Assembly: GCF_023721815.1 (NCBI RefSeq)
Contig: NZ_JAMDLI010000004.1
Location: forward strand, 62,001-126,000
Reading direction: 5' to 3'
From: Pleomorphomonas sp. JP5
Lineage (GTDB): Bacteria > Pseudomonadota > Alphaproteobacteria > Rhizobiales > Pleomorphomonadaceae
DNA: 64,000 nucleotides
The notes below the pieces were generated by a model that had not been told where the DNA came from, did not search any database, and worked only from the letters and a program-made list of their open reading frames with translations. A program made the position numbers and the translations under genes. Each line of letters opens with the position of its first letter. The first letter of the stretch is position 1. This document shows positions 8,080-16,532 of this stretch, one piece after another.

Positions 8080-9081
8080 TCACCGACCGACGTGCGTGAA
8101 GAACGGCGTGCGCGCCGGCGCCGCCATCAGACGATCGAGCTCGGGATCCAGCTTGAGGACGGAGATCGAGGCGCCCGCCATTTCCATGGCGGTGGCGAAC
8201 TCGCCGATCCACACATGCTTGACCTTGACGTTGCGGGCGGCAAACAGCTGCGAGACGCGGCGGTAGAAAATGTAGAGCTCTTCGCGCGGCGTGCCGCCAA
8301 GACCGTTGACCAGCACGGCCACTTCGCCGGCCTTGCCATAGTCCTGTTCCTTGAAGATGCGGTCCATCATCTCGTCGACCACCGCGTCGGCCGGCTCCAG
8401 CTTCCGGCGGCTGATGCCCGGCTCGCCATGGATCCCCATGCCGATCTCCATATCGTCCTCGCCGAGCGAGAAAGTCGCATGGCCCACTTCCGGCACGACG
8501 CAGCTGGACAGGGCGACGCCGATGGTGCGGGTGTTGAGGCGCGCCTTGTCGGCAAGGCGAGTGACCTCGTCGAGGTCGAGCCCCTCGGCCGCCGCGGCAC
8601 CGGCCGCCTTGTAGACGAAGAAGATGCCGGCGACGCCGCGCCGCTTGTGCTCCTCGCCGACGACCGACGAAGCGGCATCGTCGTTGCCCACCACCGACGT
8701 CACGCGGATGCCGTCGACATCCGCCATCTCGGCGGCCATGTCGAAGTTGATGATGTCGCCTGTGTAGTTGCCGTAAATGTAGAGAACGCCGGCGCCCTGG
8801 TCGATGTACTTGGTCACTTCGTACATCTGATCGGAGCTCGGCGACTGGAACACGCCGCCGACCGCGCAACCGTCGAGCATGCCGTCGCCGACATAGCCCA
8901 GGAACAACGGCAGATGGCCGGAGCCGCCGCCGGTGGCGATACCCACCTTGCCCTTCTTGGGATGAGCCGTGACGTAGCAGCGCTTGTCATCGTTGGTGTA
9001 GGTCACGTCAGGATGGGCGGCGTAGATGCCCTCGAGCATCTCGTCGACGAAATCCTTGGGATCGTTGAGAAACTTCTTCAT
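8080..9081 (-). CDS. dhaK: DhaK-like substrate-binding kinase subunit
   Basis: Binds short ketoses such as dihydroxyacetone as a covalent hemiaminal on a histidine and presents them to DhaL. The 333-residue protein has GGGSGH near 51-56 and the catalytic His218 in GMGIHGEPG, the same position as in E. coli DhaK. Good ribosome site (GGAAGG) upstream of the ATG at 9081. It lies between the transporter permease (19 nt gap) and dhaL (10 nt gap), so uptake and phosphorylation are encoded in one transcript. In other bacteria related kinases with RbsABC-type transporters act on erythrulose and other C4 sugars; that extension to this gene is inference. Confidence 0.9.
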   Translation of the reverse strand: MKKFLNDPKDFVDEMLEGIYAAHPDVTYTNDDKRCYVTAHPKKGKVGIATGGGSGHLPLFLGYVGDGMLDGCAVGGVFQSPSSDQMYEVTKYIDQGAGVLYIYGNYTGDIINFDMAAEMADVDGIRVTSVVGNDDAASSVVGEEHKRRGVAGIFFVYKAAGAAAAEGLDLDEVTRLADKARLNTRTIGVALSSCVVPEVGHATFSLGEDDMEIGMGIHGEPGISRRKLEPADAVVDEMMDRIFKEQDYGKAGEVAVLVNGLGGTPREELYIFYRRVSQLFAARNVKVKHVWIGEFATAMEMAGASISVLKLDPELDRLMAAPARTPFFTHVGR

Positions 9082-9100
9082 GGCCTTTCCTTCCTAAGGT

Positions 9101-10135
9101 CTAGTTCCGACGCTGGCGCACGACGAAGAAGGCCGCGGCGAGCAAAATGAATGTTCCGACGACGAAGCGCTGCCAGGTGCTGGGAATTCCCACCATCACC
9201 AGCACGTTGTTGATGACGGTGACCAGCAGCACGCCGAGCAGCGTACCGATCACCGTGCCGGTGCCACCGGTAATGCGGGCGCCACCGAGCACAACGGCCG
9301 CGATGACGTTGATTTCCGTGCCGACAAGATCGAAGGGATTGGCGAGGCGATTGCTGCTGACGTGAATGATGCCAGCAAGACCGGCTAATGCCCCGGCGAA
9401 ACCGAAGAGGAACAGGTGGACGGTCCTGAGGTTGTAACCAAGCCTCTCCGCCACCCGGGCGCTACCTCCCATGGCGAAGATCGCCCGCCCCATCAGCGTG
9501 CGGTTCAGGATCCACCAGGTCAACACGGCGGCGGCAGGCAGCACCAGCACATAAAGGGGAAGCGTGACGACGGCGCCATTGGAGTTGGTGAACTGCACCA
9601 TCGGCGCCCGGCCGAAGGTCAGCATCTGCTCGGGCAACGCCATGATCCACACGGTGCCGACGAAGGCCAGGAGGATGCCGCGAAACAGATACTGGGTCCC
9701 GATGGTGACGATCATCGCCGGAACGCCGAAGTTGTAGACCAGGAAGCCGTTGAACATGCCGAGCAGAACTCCGCCGCCCACCGCCATGGCCAGCACGAGA
9801 ACCATCGGCAACCCCGGTGCGTAGCTCGTGGTCAGAAGAGTGATCGAATACATCGTCAGCGCGGCAATGGCCGTGAACGACACGTCGATGCCGCCGGCGG
9901 CGAGGATGACGAACACGCCGAGAGCGAACAGGCCGGTGACGACGCTGGCGCGCCCGATGTCGATCAGCGACGACGGCTGCAGGAAGTCCGGATTGAGGAT
10001 GGCGACAACGACGCAGATCACCACCAGCAGTGCCGCCGTCACCGTCTCGGGATACTTGTGGACAAAGCCGGCAAAGCCGAGGCGGTCTCCGTCTCGTTCG
10101 GCCGTCCGCGCCTTTCCGGTCGAGAACAGGGTCAT
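9101..10135 (-). CDS. Sugar ABC transporter permease (RbsC type)
   Basis: Inner-membrane permease of the BPD_transp_2 (RbsC/XylH) family, 344 residues, with about 8-10 hydrophobic segments and the family motif GTGTVIGTLLGVLL near the C-terminus. The ATG at 10135 overlaps the ATPase stop by ATGA, which fixes the start and suggests translational coupling; a longer open frame upstream lies inside the ATPase gene. Pairs with the second permease at 12860-13858 to form a heterodimeric channel. Confidence 0.9.
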   Translation of the reverse strand: MTLFSTGKARTAERDGDRLGFAGFVHKYPETVTAALLVVICVVVAILNPDFLQPSSLIDIGRASVVTGLFALGVFVILAAGGIDVSFTAIAALTMYSITLLTTSYAPGLPMVLVLAMAVGGGVLLGMFNGFLVYNFGVPAMIVTIGTQYLFRGILLAFVGTVWIMALPEQMLTFGRAPMVQFTNSNGAVVTLPLYVLVLPAAAVLTWWILNRTLMGRAIFAMGGSARVAERLGYNLRTVHLFLFGFAGALAGLAGIIHVSSNRLANPFDLVGTEINVIAAVVLGGARITGGTGTVIGTLLGVLLVTVINNVLVMVGIPSTWQRFVVGTFILLAAAFFVVRQRRN

Positions 10136-11679
10136 TGGACGGTCTCCGAATTTGACGCCAGCATGGCGTGATAGATGTCCTCCTCGGTCGCCTCGGAGGC
10201 ATCGAGGTCGGCAACGAAGCGCCCACCGTTCATCACCAGGATGCGGTCGCAGTTCTGCAGCAGCTCCGGCAGGTCGTCGCTGATCACGATGAGCCCGATC
10301 CCCCGTTCCGCCAGAACCTGGATGGCGCGATAGATGGTGTCCTTGGACCCGACGTCGACGCCGACGGTCGGGCCGTGCAGGAGCAGGATCTTCGGTTCGA
10401 TGGTGAGCCAACGCCCAATCAGCACGCGCTGCTGATTGCCGCCGGACAGCGAACCGACGGGCATGTCGATGTCGGTGGTGTTGAGCCGCATGTCCTTGGC
10501 GACTTCGGCGGCGATCTCGCGTCCCCTGCCGTCATCGATGACGCCCCAGGAGTTGGCAAGCTTGGCCACCACCAGCGCTATTTCGTTGTCGAGGATGGAC
10601 TTTTCCAGAAACAGCCCTTCGTCGAGCCGGTTTTCCGGCACATAGCCGATGCCGTGCCGAATGGAATCGGAGGGATGACGAATGCGCGCCTTGGCTCCCC
10701 CGACGGCTATCGCCCCGGAGGCGGCCGGGCGAACCCCGGAAATGGCCAGCGCCAACTCGTTGCGACCGGAGTCGGCAAGGCCGGTGATTCCGAGGATCTC
10801 GCCCCGTCGGAGGCTGAAATTGACGTCGAAGAAGCTTGGCGAGGCGGTCAGCCCCTGCACGAGCAACAGCTCCTCGTCCGCCGGCTTGCCGACGCGATAG
10901 CGGTGCGCGTCGATCTTGCGACCGGTCATCAGCTCGGCGATATCGGCCTTGCTGTAGCTCGCGAGCGGCCCCTGCGCCACGCACTCGCCATCGCGGAAGA
11001 CAATGGCATGCCCGCCGATGCGGTAGCACTCGTCGAGCTTGTGGGTAACGAACAGCACCGCGATGTTGTCGGCCCGAAGACGCGACACGACCTCGATCAG
11101 GTTTTCGACCTCGCGTCGGGTGAGCGATGTTGTCGGCTCGTCCATGATGACGAGCTTGGCCTTGGTGGCAATCGCCCTGGCGATCGCCACGAGCTGACGC
11201 TGAGCGAGCGGCAACTCGGATACCACGGACGTCAGAAAGGATCGCGTTGTCGGCAGCCCGACCGAGGCGAGCGCCGCGCTGGCGGTCACCCGCAACTGGT
11301 TCCGGTCCAGACGTCGGACAAGACGCCCCTCGCCATGCACAAGCTGCTCGCTGAGCGCCACGTTCTCGGCGACCGTCAGGTTGGGAATGAGAGACAGATC
11401 CTGGTAGACCGTCTCGATGCCGGCGGCGAGCGACTGAATGGGCGTCAGAGCCGAGAAGCTCTCTCCGTTCAGGATGATTTCGCCCTCGGTTGGCGATATG
11501 GCGCCCGACATCACCTTGATGACGGTGCTTTTGCCGCAACCATTCTCACCGAGCAGGTGGTAGGCTTGGCCGAGTTCCAGAGTCAGGTCGACACCGCGCA
11601 ACGCATGAACGCCGCCAAAGCGCTTATGAATCTGCCTGAGCTGCAGGAAACACTGGTCGGTCTGCGAGTCTTCCGCCAC
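10132..11679 (-). CDS. Sugar ABC transporter ATPase, two fused NBDs (RbsA type)
   Basis: 515 residues with two nucleotide-binding domains. NBD1 has Walker A LGENGCGKST near 43-52 and Walker B LVIMDEPTTS, but its signature is degenerate (SELPLAQRQ). NBD2 has a degenerate P-loop (GLADSGRNE), as is normal for the family, a good signature SLSGGNQQR, and an altered Walker B: LLLHGPTVGVDVG, where Asp-Glu is replaced by His-Gly. So the NBD2 catalytic glutamate is missing while NBD1 keeps its own. It sits between the binding protein and permease genes and powers uptake into the cytoplasm. Confidence 0.9.
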   Translation of the reverse strand: MAEDSQTDQCFLQLRQIHKRFGGVHALRGVDLTLELGQAYHLLGENGCGKSTVIKVMSGAISPTEGEIILNGESFSALTPIQSLAAGIETVYQDLSLIPNLTVAENVALSEQLVHGEGRLVRRLDRNQLRVTASAALASVGLPTTRSFLTSVVSELPLAQRQLVAIARAIATKAKLVIMDEPTTSLTRREVENLIEVVSRLRADNIAVLFVTHKLDECYRIGGHAIVFRDGECVAQGPLASYSKADIAELMTGRKIDAHRYRVGKPADEELLLVQGLTASPSFFDVNFSLRRGEILGITGLADSGRNELALAISGVRPAASGAIAVGGAKARIRHPSDSIRHGIGYVPENRLDEGLFLEKSILDNEIALVVAKLANSWGVIDDGRGREIAAEVAKDMRLNTTDIDMPVGSLSGGNQQRVLIGRWLTIEPKILLLHGPTVGVDVGSKDTIYRAIQVLAERGIGLIVISDDLPELLQNCDRILVMNGGRFVADLDASEATEEDIYHAMLASNSETVQ

Positions 11680-11783
11680 TCCCAGAATCCTTTCATGACT
11701 TCACCCGGGCCGGCGCTACGGACAGCCGCGGGAGTTCCCGAAGGACCGAAGTCCTCCGGGGTTTCGTTGCAATGGCTGGACGA

Positions 11784-12791
11784 TCAGAAGAGATGAGCCT
11801 TGTAGCTGTCCTTGTCGTCTAGCATCATGCCGTTGCCGATCACCAGCAGGCCCTCGCCGGCGCCCTTGGTGACGGTGACGCTGTTGTAGCCCTCGACGCC
11901 GAGGTCCATGCCGGTCTTGAGCTCCTTCTTCTCGAGAAGCAGCTTGGCGACAGCGTTCATCGCCATTCCGGCCTTTTGGGGATCCCAATAGCCGATGGCC
12001 GTGATGGCGCCGGAATCGAGATAGGGCGCCGACGGGTTCGGCAGACCGGTGCCCACCAGACAGACCTTGCCGGCGAGACCGGCTTCCTCGATGGCGCGAC
12101 CGACGCCGAGCACATCGTTGCCGGCAGAGGTTTGGAAGCCCGCGAGATCCGGGTGCTTGCGCAGCAGCTCCTTGGCCTTCTCATAGGTGCCGTTGGCGTC
12201 ATCGAACGACTCGTTGTTCGGATCGACCAGCTCCATGTCCGGATACTTCTTGGCGTTCTCCTCGCCAGCGCCAACCCACTGCATGTGCGTGCGGCTGCCG
12301 AGCGAACCGACAAAGGTCGTCCACTTGCCCTTCTTGCCCATGCACGAGGCGAGACGCTCATTGAGGGCGGCGCCATAGAACGAGTTATCGAAGGCTTCGA
12401 CGTCGGCCATGGTGTTGACCTGGTTGTCGGCCTCATGGGTGACGACGATGGTGCCGCGCTCCATGGCCCGCTTCAACGTGCCTTCAAGAACCGCCGGATC
12501 CATGGGAACCACCGCCAGCGCGTTGACGCCCTTTGCGACGAGATCCTGAACGATCTGCAACTGCTGGGCCGAGTCCGACGTCGCCGGACCATACTGGGTG
12601 GCGACCACATCCGGGTTGGCGGCCTGGAAGGCCTTGACGCCCGTCTCGAGGCGATCGAACCAGGGAATACCGGCGATCTTGACCACGGTGGCGATCACCG
12701 GCTTGTCGTCGGCGGTCGCGAAACCCGTCGTCGCAGCGACGACCGTGGTGGCCATCAGCGCGGCCATGACCGTGCGAATGCTTTTCTTCAT
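11784..12791 (-). CDS. Periplasmic sugar-binding protein of the ABC transporter
   Basis: Type 1 periplasmic binding protein (RbsB-like), 335 residues, with a signal peptide (MKKSIRTVMAALMATTVVAA..., likely cleaved after ATA near 27) and typical segments VVPMDPAVLEGTLKRA and TSAGNDVLGVGRAIEEAGL. Start set by GGAGGAG 6-7 nt before the ATG at 12791. It captures the sugar in the periplasm for the two permeases. Ligand cannot be read from sequence; the kinase neighbours suggest a small ketose or polyol. Confidence 0.9.
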   Translation of the reverse strand: MKKSIRTVMAALMATTVVAATTGFATADDKPVIATVVKIAGIPWFDRLETGVKAFQAANPDVVATQYGPATSDSAQQLQIVQDLVAKGVNALAVVPMDPAVLEGTLKRAMERGTIVVTHEADNQVNTMADVEAFDNSFYGAALNERLASCMGKKGKWTTFVGSLGSRTHMQWVGAGEENAKKYPDMELVDPNNESFDDANGTYEKAKELLRKHPDLAGFQTSAGNDVLGVGRAIEEAGLAGKVCLVGTGLPNPSAPYLDSGAITAIGYWDPQKAGMAMNAVAKLLLEKKELKTGMDLGVEGYNSVTVTKGAGEGLLVIGNGMMLDDKDSYKAHLF

Positions 12792-12859
12792 TTTCTTCTC
12801 CTCCACTAATTCCCCCAATTTCTCCCGTCCGACGCGTGGGGGAAGCGCGGTCGGCTGAC

Positions 12860-13858
12860 CTAGCGACGCTTGTCGGGGAACACGAAGCTGACGAGGTCGT
12901 ACCGGGCGATCGCAAGGAAGGTGAGCAACAGCGCACCCCAGGCGAAATCGCGAACGAAGTTGGACAGACCGCCAAAGTTGAGCAGGCTGGACATCAGCTG
13001 CAGCGCGACCGCCGAAAAAACGACGCAGACGATTCGTCCGTAGCCTCCCTCCGGACGAACGCCGGCCATCACCGCGATCAGAATGGCGATCAACAGATAG
13101 GACGCACCGTAATCCCACTTAACGTTTACGTTACGCGCGGCGATGATTACGCCCGACAATCCGGAAAGCGTGCCGCTCAACGCGTAGGTGGCCATCACCA
13201 CCGCCGATCTGGGGAAGCCGGCATAAAGAGCCGCCTTGGGATTGGACCCCGACAGCATCAGCCACCGGCCGAACGGCGAAAACTTGAGCGCGGCGCCAAC
13301 CAGCGTTGCGACGACGATGAACACGATGAAGCTGATCGGCGCACCAAACCAGAACTCGTTCCCGATCGACGACAGCGGCTCAGGGCTCCCAACGACCACG
13401 GCCTTGCCGCCGGAAACGATGACTGACAGGCCGGTGAACGCCATCTGCGTGCCCAGCGTGCAGAGGATCGGCGTAATTCCGAAGCGGGTAATCAGGGTGC
13501 CGTTGACCAGACCACCCAGGAAGCCAATGACCAGGGCGCCGAAAATGAACAGGGCCGAATAGAGCCCCTCCTGCTCGACGTTCGAGACGAAGTGGGCGAC
13601 GATCACCGCCGACAGCACACCCGACAGATTGGCAAGCGCGATGCCCGAGAGATCGATGCCGCCATCGCCGGCGCACATCGCCAGCATGACGCCGATCGCC
13701 AGCAGCCCGATCTCCGGCACCTGTCCGGCCATCGATTGCAGATTGAAGATGGACAGGAAAGCCCCGTCCGAGATGGCCGCCCCGAGCCCCAAGAGGATCA
13801 CATTGATGGCAGCGAGGACCAGAAACTGGCCGTCCACTCTCCTCACCGTCCCCTCCAT
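12860..13858 (-). CDS. Sugar ABC transporter permease, first gene of the operon
   Basis: RbsC-family permease, 332 residues and about 9 hydrophobic segments, with the family segment GDGGIDLSGIALANLSG near 64-80. It is the first gene behind the LacI-type operator. The ATG at 13858 lacks a ribosome site, but GGAGGGG just inside the frame lies 5 nt before an in-frame GTG at 13846, which may be the true start. Having a permease first and the binding protein second is less common than the binding protein leading. Confidence 0.88.
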   Translation of the reverse strand: MEGTVRRVDGQFLVLAAINVILLGLGAAISDGAFLSIFNLQSMAGQVPEIGLLAIGVMLAMCAGDGGIDLSGIALANLSGVLSAVIVAHFVSNVEQEGLYSALFIFGALVIGFLGGLVNGTLITRFGITPILCTLGTQMAFTGLSVIVSGGKAVVVGSPEPLSSIGNEFWFGAPISFIVFIVVATLVGAALKFSPFGRWLMLSGSNPKAALYAGFPRSAVVMATYALSGTLSGLSGVIIAARNVNVKWDYGASYLLIAILIAVMAGVRPEGGYGRIVCVVFSAVALQLMSSLLNFGGLSNFVRDFAWGALLLTFLAIARYDLVSFVFPDKRR

Positions 13859-13880
13859 TTGTTTATTGAAAAATACGTTA

Positions 13881-13891
13881 GTTTAGTAAAT
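13881..13891. promoter_or_regulatory. Operator O1 for the LacI-family regulator
   Basis: GTTTAGTAAAT, an odd-centred near-palindrome, 23 nt upstream of the permease start. It matches the second site at 13988 in 10 of 11 bases, so both are probably bound by the protein encoded at 14047-15147. Confidence 0.6.
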
Positions 13892-13987
13892 CATAGGCGG
13901 CGTTTATTGGCAACGCAAGACCATCTCCGCGCATTAGCCAAAAGTCGAGTCCGCCCCAGCCGGTGTTGGCTGGCCAAACTGGCCTTT

Positions 13988-13998
13988 GTTTAGTAAAC
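13988..13998. promoter_or_regulatory. Operator O2 for the LacI-family regulator
   Basis: GTTTAGTAAAC, a perfect inverted repeat around a central G, 48 nt before the regulator's ATG. The centre is 107 bp from that of O1, close to ten helical turns, which would permit DNA looping. Autoregulation is likely. Confidence 0.65.
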
Positions 13999-14046
13999 GG
14001 GATAAAGTGGTGACGACGCGTGGGAAATCGAAGAAGCAAGCGTGGA

Positions 14047-15147
14047 ATGAGTGACAAGAAGCCCCTGACAATGAGGGACATCGCCAAGGCGGCTGGCGTC
14101 TCTGCGGCAACCGTCTCGCTGGTCCTAAACGGAAAGGGCGAGATATCGGGAGCGACACGCGCCAAGGTGCTCGACGTCGTCGCCGACCTGAACTACGTGC
14201 CGCGACCGGCGCGCGTCCGGGCGCCCGACGGGGCCAATGACACCCTGCGTTTCCTGAAGATCGCCAAGCACGGACACACCGTGAATCGCGACCATAGCCA
14301 TTTCATTTCCGACTACATCGACGGCATGTCGCAGGAAGCGACACGGCGAGGTTATTCCCTGGAAGTGGTCAGCCACGAGCGGGAGACCATTCAGGGCATT
14401 GTCCAGTCGCTGGCCGCGACCGGCGTCAAGGGGGTGGTGGCTCTTGGCACCGAGCTCAGCGAAGCCGACATCCGCCTGCTGCTCACGACCGGGATCCCCA
14501 CGGTGTTCATCGACACCTTTCACGAGCTGATCGACGCCAATTTCGTCAACATGAACAACGAGGATGCGGTCTACAAGGTCTTGTCGCGCTTCAAGTCGCA
14601 AGGCTTTCAGGACATAGGCTTTGTCGCAAGTCCCGTCGAAACGACCAACTTCGGTTTGCGCCGCCAGGCATTTACCAAGAACATGCTGCGGCTTGACCTG
14701 CCGATACGCGAGGAGAACACGCTCTGGGTCGAGTCGACCTTCGATGGCGCCTACGAGGCGACGGCGCAGCACCTCGCCTCCGGCGGCAAACTGGCGGAGT
14801 GCTATTTCTGCACCAACGACGTGATCGCCTATGGCTTCATCAAGGCGCTAAGGGAACACAACATTCGCATTCCCGCCGACGTGTCGATCATCGGCTTCGA
14901 CAATTTGCCGATGAGCGTCACCATGGACCCGCCACTGACCACCATCGACGTATCGAAGCGCAAGATCGGCTATCTGGCCATCACCATACTCGATGACCTG
15001 ATCAACGCATCCGAGCTCCAGCCGCCAGTGAAGATCCTGGTAGGGGCCGATCTGGTCGTTCGGTCGAGCGACAAGCAGGCGAAGCGAAGGAAGCCCCTGC
15101 TGCCTTCGACAGGGAAAGACCCCTCCGACAAGGGGGAAGCGGCCTGA
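14047..15147 (+). CDS. LacI-family transcriptional regulator of the sugar locus
   Basis: 366-residue repressor with an N-terminal helix-turn-helix and hinge helix (MRDIAKAAGVSAATVSLVLNG ... LNYVP) and a periplasmic-binding-like effector domain (FISDYIDGMSQEATRRGYSLEV; CTNDVIAYGFIKALREH; SIIGFDNLP). It is divergent from the transporter-kinase operon and shares two GTTTAGTAAA(C/T) sites with it. I chose the ATG at 14047; an in-frame GTG at 14020 would add 9 basic residues. The basic, Lys/Arg-rich C-terminal tail after residue 340 is longer than usual. Effector is probably the imported sugar or its phosphate. Confidence 0.9.
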   Translation: MSDKKPLTMRDIAKAAGVSAATVSLVLNGKGEISGATRAKVLDVVADLNYVPRPARVRAPDGANDTLRFLKIAKHGHTVNRDHSHFISDYIDGMSQEATRRGYSLEVVSHERETIQGIVQSLAATGVKGVVALGTELSEADIRLLLTTGIPTVFIDTFHELIDANFVNMNNEDAVYKVLSRFKSQGFQDIGFVASPVETTNFGLRRQAFTKNMLRLDLPIREENTLWVESTFDGAYEATAQHLASGGKLAECYFCTNDVIAYGFIKALREHNIRIPADVSIIGFDNLPMSVTMDPPLTTIDVSKRKIGYLAITILDDLINASELQPPVKILVGADLVVRSSDKQAKRRKPLLPSTGKDPSDKGEAA

Positions 15148-15294
15148 TCGCTCACCGACGGCCTGGAGTGACGCCCCACCCCTTGCCCGGACGCGCATCT
15201 CGAATACCCGTGCATGTCGATGAGGTCTCGCTTTGACAAGCTGTCGGGCTGCGACTAAACCGCCGCCAGCCCGGATTTCACCTCAGGAACCGCC

Positions 15295-16167
15295 ATGCGC
15301 CAGTACCAGCTCCATGTTCCCGCCGCCGATGCGGCGGCCGCCGAGACGATTGCCGATGCGGTCGAGGCCGCCTTCGTCGAAGCCGGTCCAGTGAGCTGGT
15401 ATGAGACCGACGATGGCTGGGCGGTGGATGGCTTCTTCTTTGCCGAGGATGGCGACGAGATTCTGGCTCCCGCCCGCGCCGCCCTCGGCGGCATCGTCGA
15501 TGCCGCGCTGGTAACGGTCGAGCCGGTTCCCGAGGATGTCGACTGGGTGGCGCAGAGCCTCGAAGGCCTGAGCCCGGTGGTCGCCGGCCGCTTCGTGGTG
15601 CATGGCGCCCATGATCGCGACCGCATTCCCAAGGGGCTGATCGGCCTCCAGATCGAGGCGAACCAGGCCTTCGGCACCGGTCACCACCCGACCACCTGGG
15701 GCTGCCTGACGGCGCTGACCCGCCTGCTCGCCGTCTATCGCTTCGACAACGTGTTCGACCTTGGCACCGGATCGGGCGTCCTCGCTATCGGTATCGCGCT
15801 CGCCACCAAGCGGCCGGTGCTCGCCTCCGACATCGACCCGCTGGCGGTTGAAATCGCTTTGGAAAATGCCGAGATCAACGGCGCCGCCAACCTCGTCACG
15901 GCGGTAACCGCCGCCGGCTTCGCTCACCCGGCCATCGTCGGCCGCAAGTTCGACCTGATCGTCGCCAACATCCTGGCCGACCCGCTGAAGATGCTGTCGC
16001 CGCAGTTCCGCACCCACGCCCAGCCGGGCGCGGCCGTGGTTCTCTCGGGTATCCTCAGAACCCAGGCCGAGAGCGTGCTCGCCGCCTTCCGCGCACAAGG
16101 CTTCGTGCGCGAGCGACACCTCGTCAAGGATGTCTGGAGCACGCTGGTGCTGCGTTACGCCGGCTGA
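15295..16167 (+). CDS. prmA: Ribosomal protein L11 methyltransferase PrmA
   Basis: SAM-dependent enzyme that trimethylates ribosomal protein L11. The 290-residue protein has a substrate-recognition N-terminal domain, the conserved FGTGHHPTTWGCL loop near 127-139, SAM motif I DLGTGSGVLAIG near 157-168, and the NIL-type motif VANILADPL near 222. Ribosome site CAGGA before the ATG at 15295. It is a single gene followed by GC-rich hairpins. Confidence 0.93.
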   Translation: MRQYQLHVPAADAAAAETIADAVEAAFVEAGPVSWYETDDGWAVDGFFFAEDGDEILAPARAALGGIVDAALVTVEPVPEDVDWVAQSLEGLSPVVAGRFVVHGAHDRDRIPKGLIGLQIEANQAFGTGHHPTTWGCLTALTRLLAVYRFDNVFDLGTGSGVLAIGIALATKRPVLASDIDPLAVEIALENAEINGAANLVTAVTAAGFAHPAIVGRKFDLIVANILADPLKMLSPQFRTHAQPGAAVVLSGILRTQAESVLAAFRAQGFVRERHLVKDVWSTLVLRYAG

Positions 16168-16187
16168 AAACAGACCTCATACCGTTT

Positions 16188-16223
16188 CCGTCGGGTTTCG
16201 ACCTTTCGGGCGGAACCCGACGG
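16188..16223 (+). terminator. GC-rich hairpin after prmA, possible terminator
   Basis: Perfect 10-bp stem CCGTCGGGTT / AACCCGACGG around a 16-nt loop, 20 nt past the prmA stop. There is no T-run, so if it ends transcription it is not of the classic kind. A second small hairpin, GCGCCCG/CGGGCGC, follows near 16231. Confidence 0.45.
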
Positions 16224-16280
16224 GAGCAGAAGCGCCCGACCGGGCGCCGGCCGGTCCGGCCGAAACCCGCTTGAGCCACC

Positions 16281-16310
16281 CGCTTGAGCCGGATGCGTCC
16301 GGATCAAGCG
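16281..16310. repeat. 13-bp imperfect palindrome, REP-like
   Basis: CGCTTGAGCCGGA, loop TGCG, then TCCGGATCAAGCG: arms pair at 12 of 13 positions. A partial copy of the left arm (CGCTTGAGCC at 16269-16278) lies directly before it. It sits 9 nt past the stop of the small minus-strand gene and could be that gene's terminator or one copy of a dispersed palindromic element. Confidence 0.5.
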
Positions 16311-16319
16311 GAACGCGTA

Positions 16320-16532
16320 TCACAGAGCGGCGTCGATGGCGCGCGACCGCATGATTCCGGTCGAGCTGCGACCGGATCCCTGCTCGCGCCCGGCCTGGTC
16401 GTCCATGGACGCGAGATAAGGCGCGACATAACGCTGTGCCTGCCGCTCGCGCGTGCCGAGCGTGGTCTCGTAGGTCCTGCGGAAAACGCCACTTCGGTAG
16501 GATGTGGCGGTAGTTGGGGCAAATCGGCTCAT
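16320..16532 (-). CDS. Small conserved-looking basic protein, function unknown
   Basis: 70-residue protein. The ATG at 16532 follows AGGTG by 5 nt, and the segment RRTYETTLGTRERQAQRYVAPYLASMDDQ has the amphipathic, Arg-rich look of small rhizobial proteins rather than of a chance frame. No signal peptide, membrane segment or cysteines. An overlapping frame on the same strand (16304-16522) lacks a ribosome site and looks random. I do not recognise a function. Confidence 0.55.
   Translation of the reverse strand: MSRFAPTTATSYRSGVFRRTYETTLGTRERQAQRYVAPYLASMDDQAGREQGSGRSSTGIMRSRAIDAAL

Noticed and set aside
16304-16522. 72-codon minus-strand frame overlapping the small gene at 16320-16532
   Set aside because: No ribosome site; the other frame has one and a more protein-like sequence.
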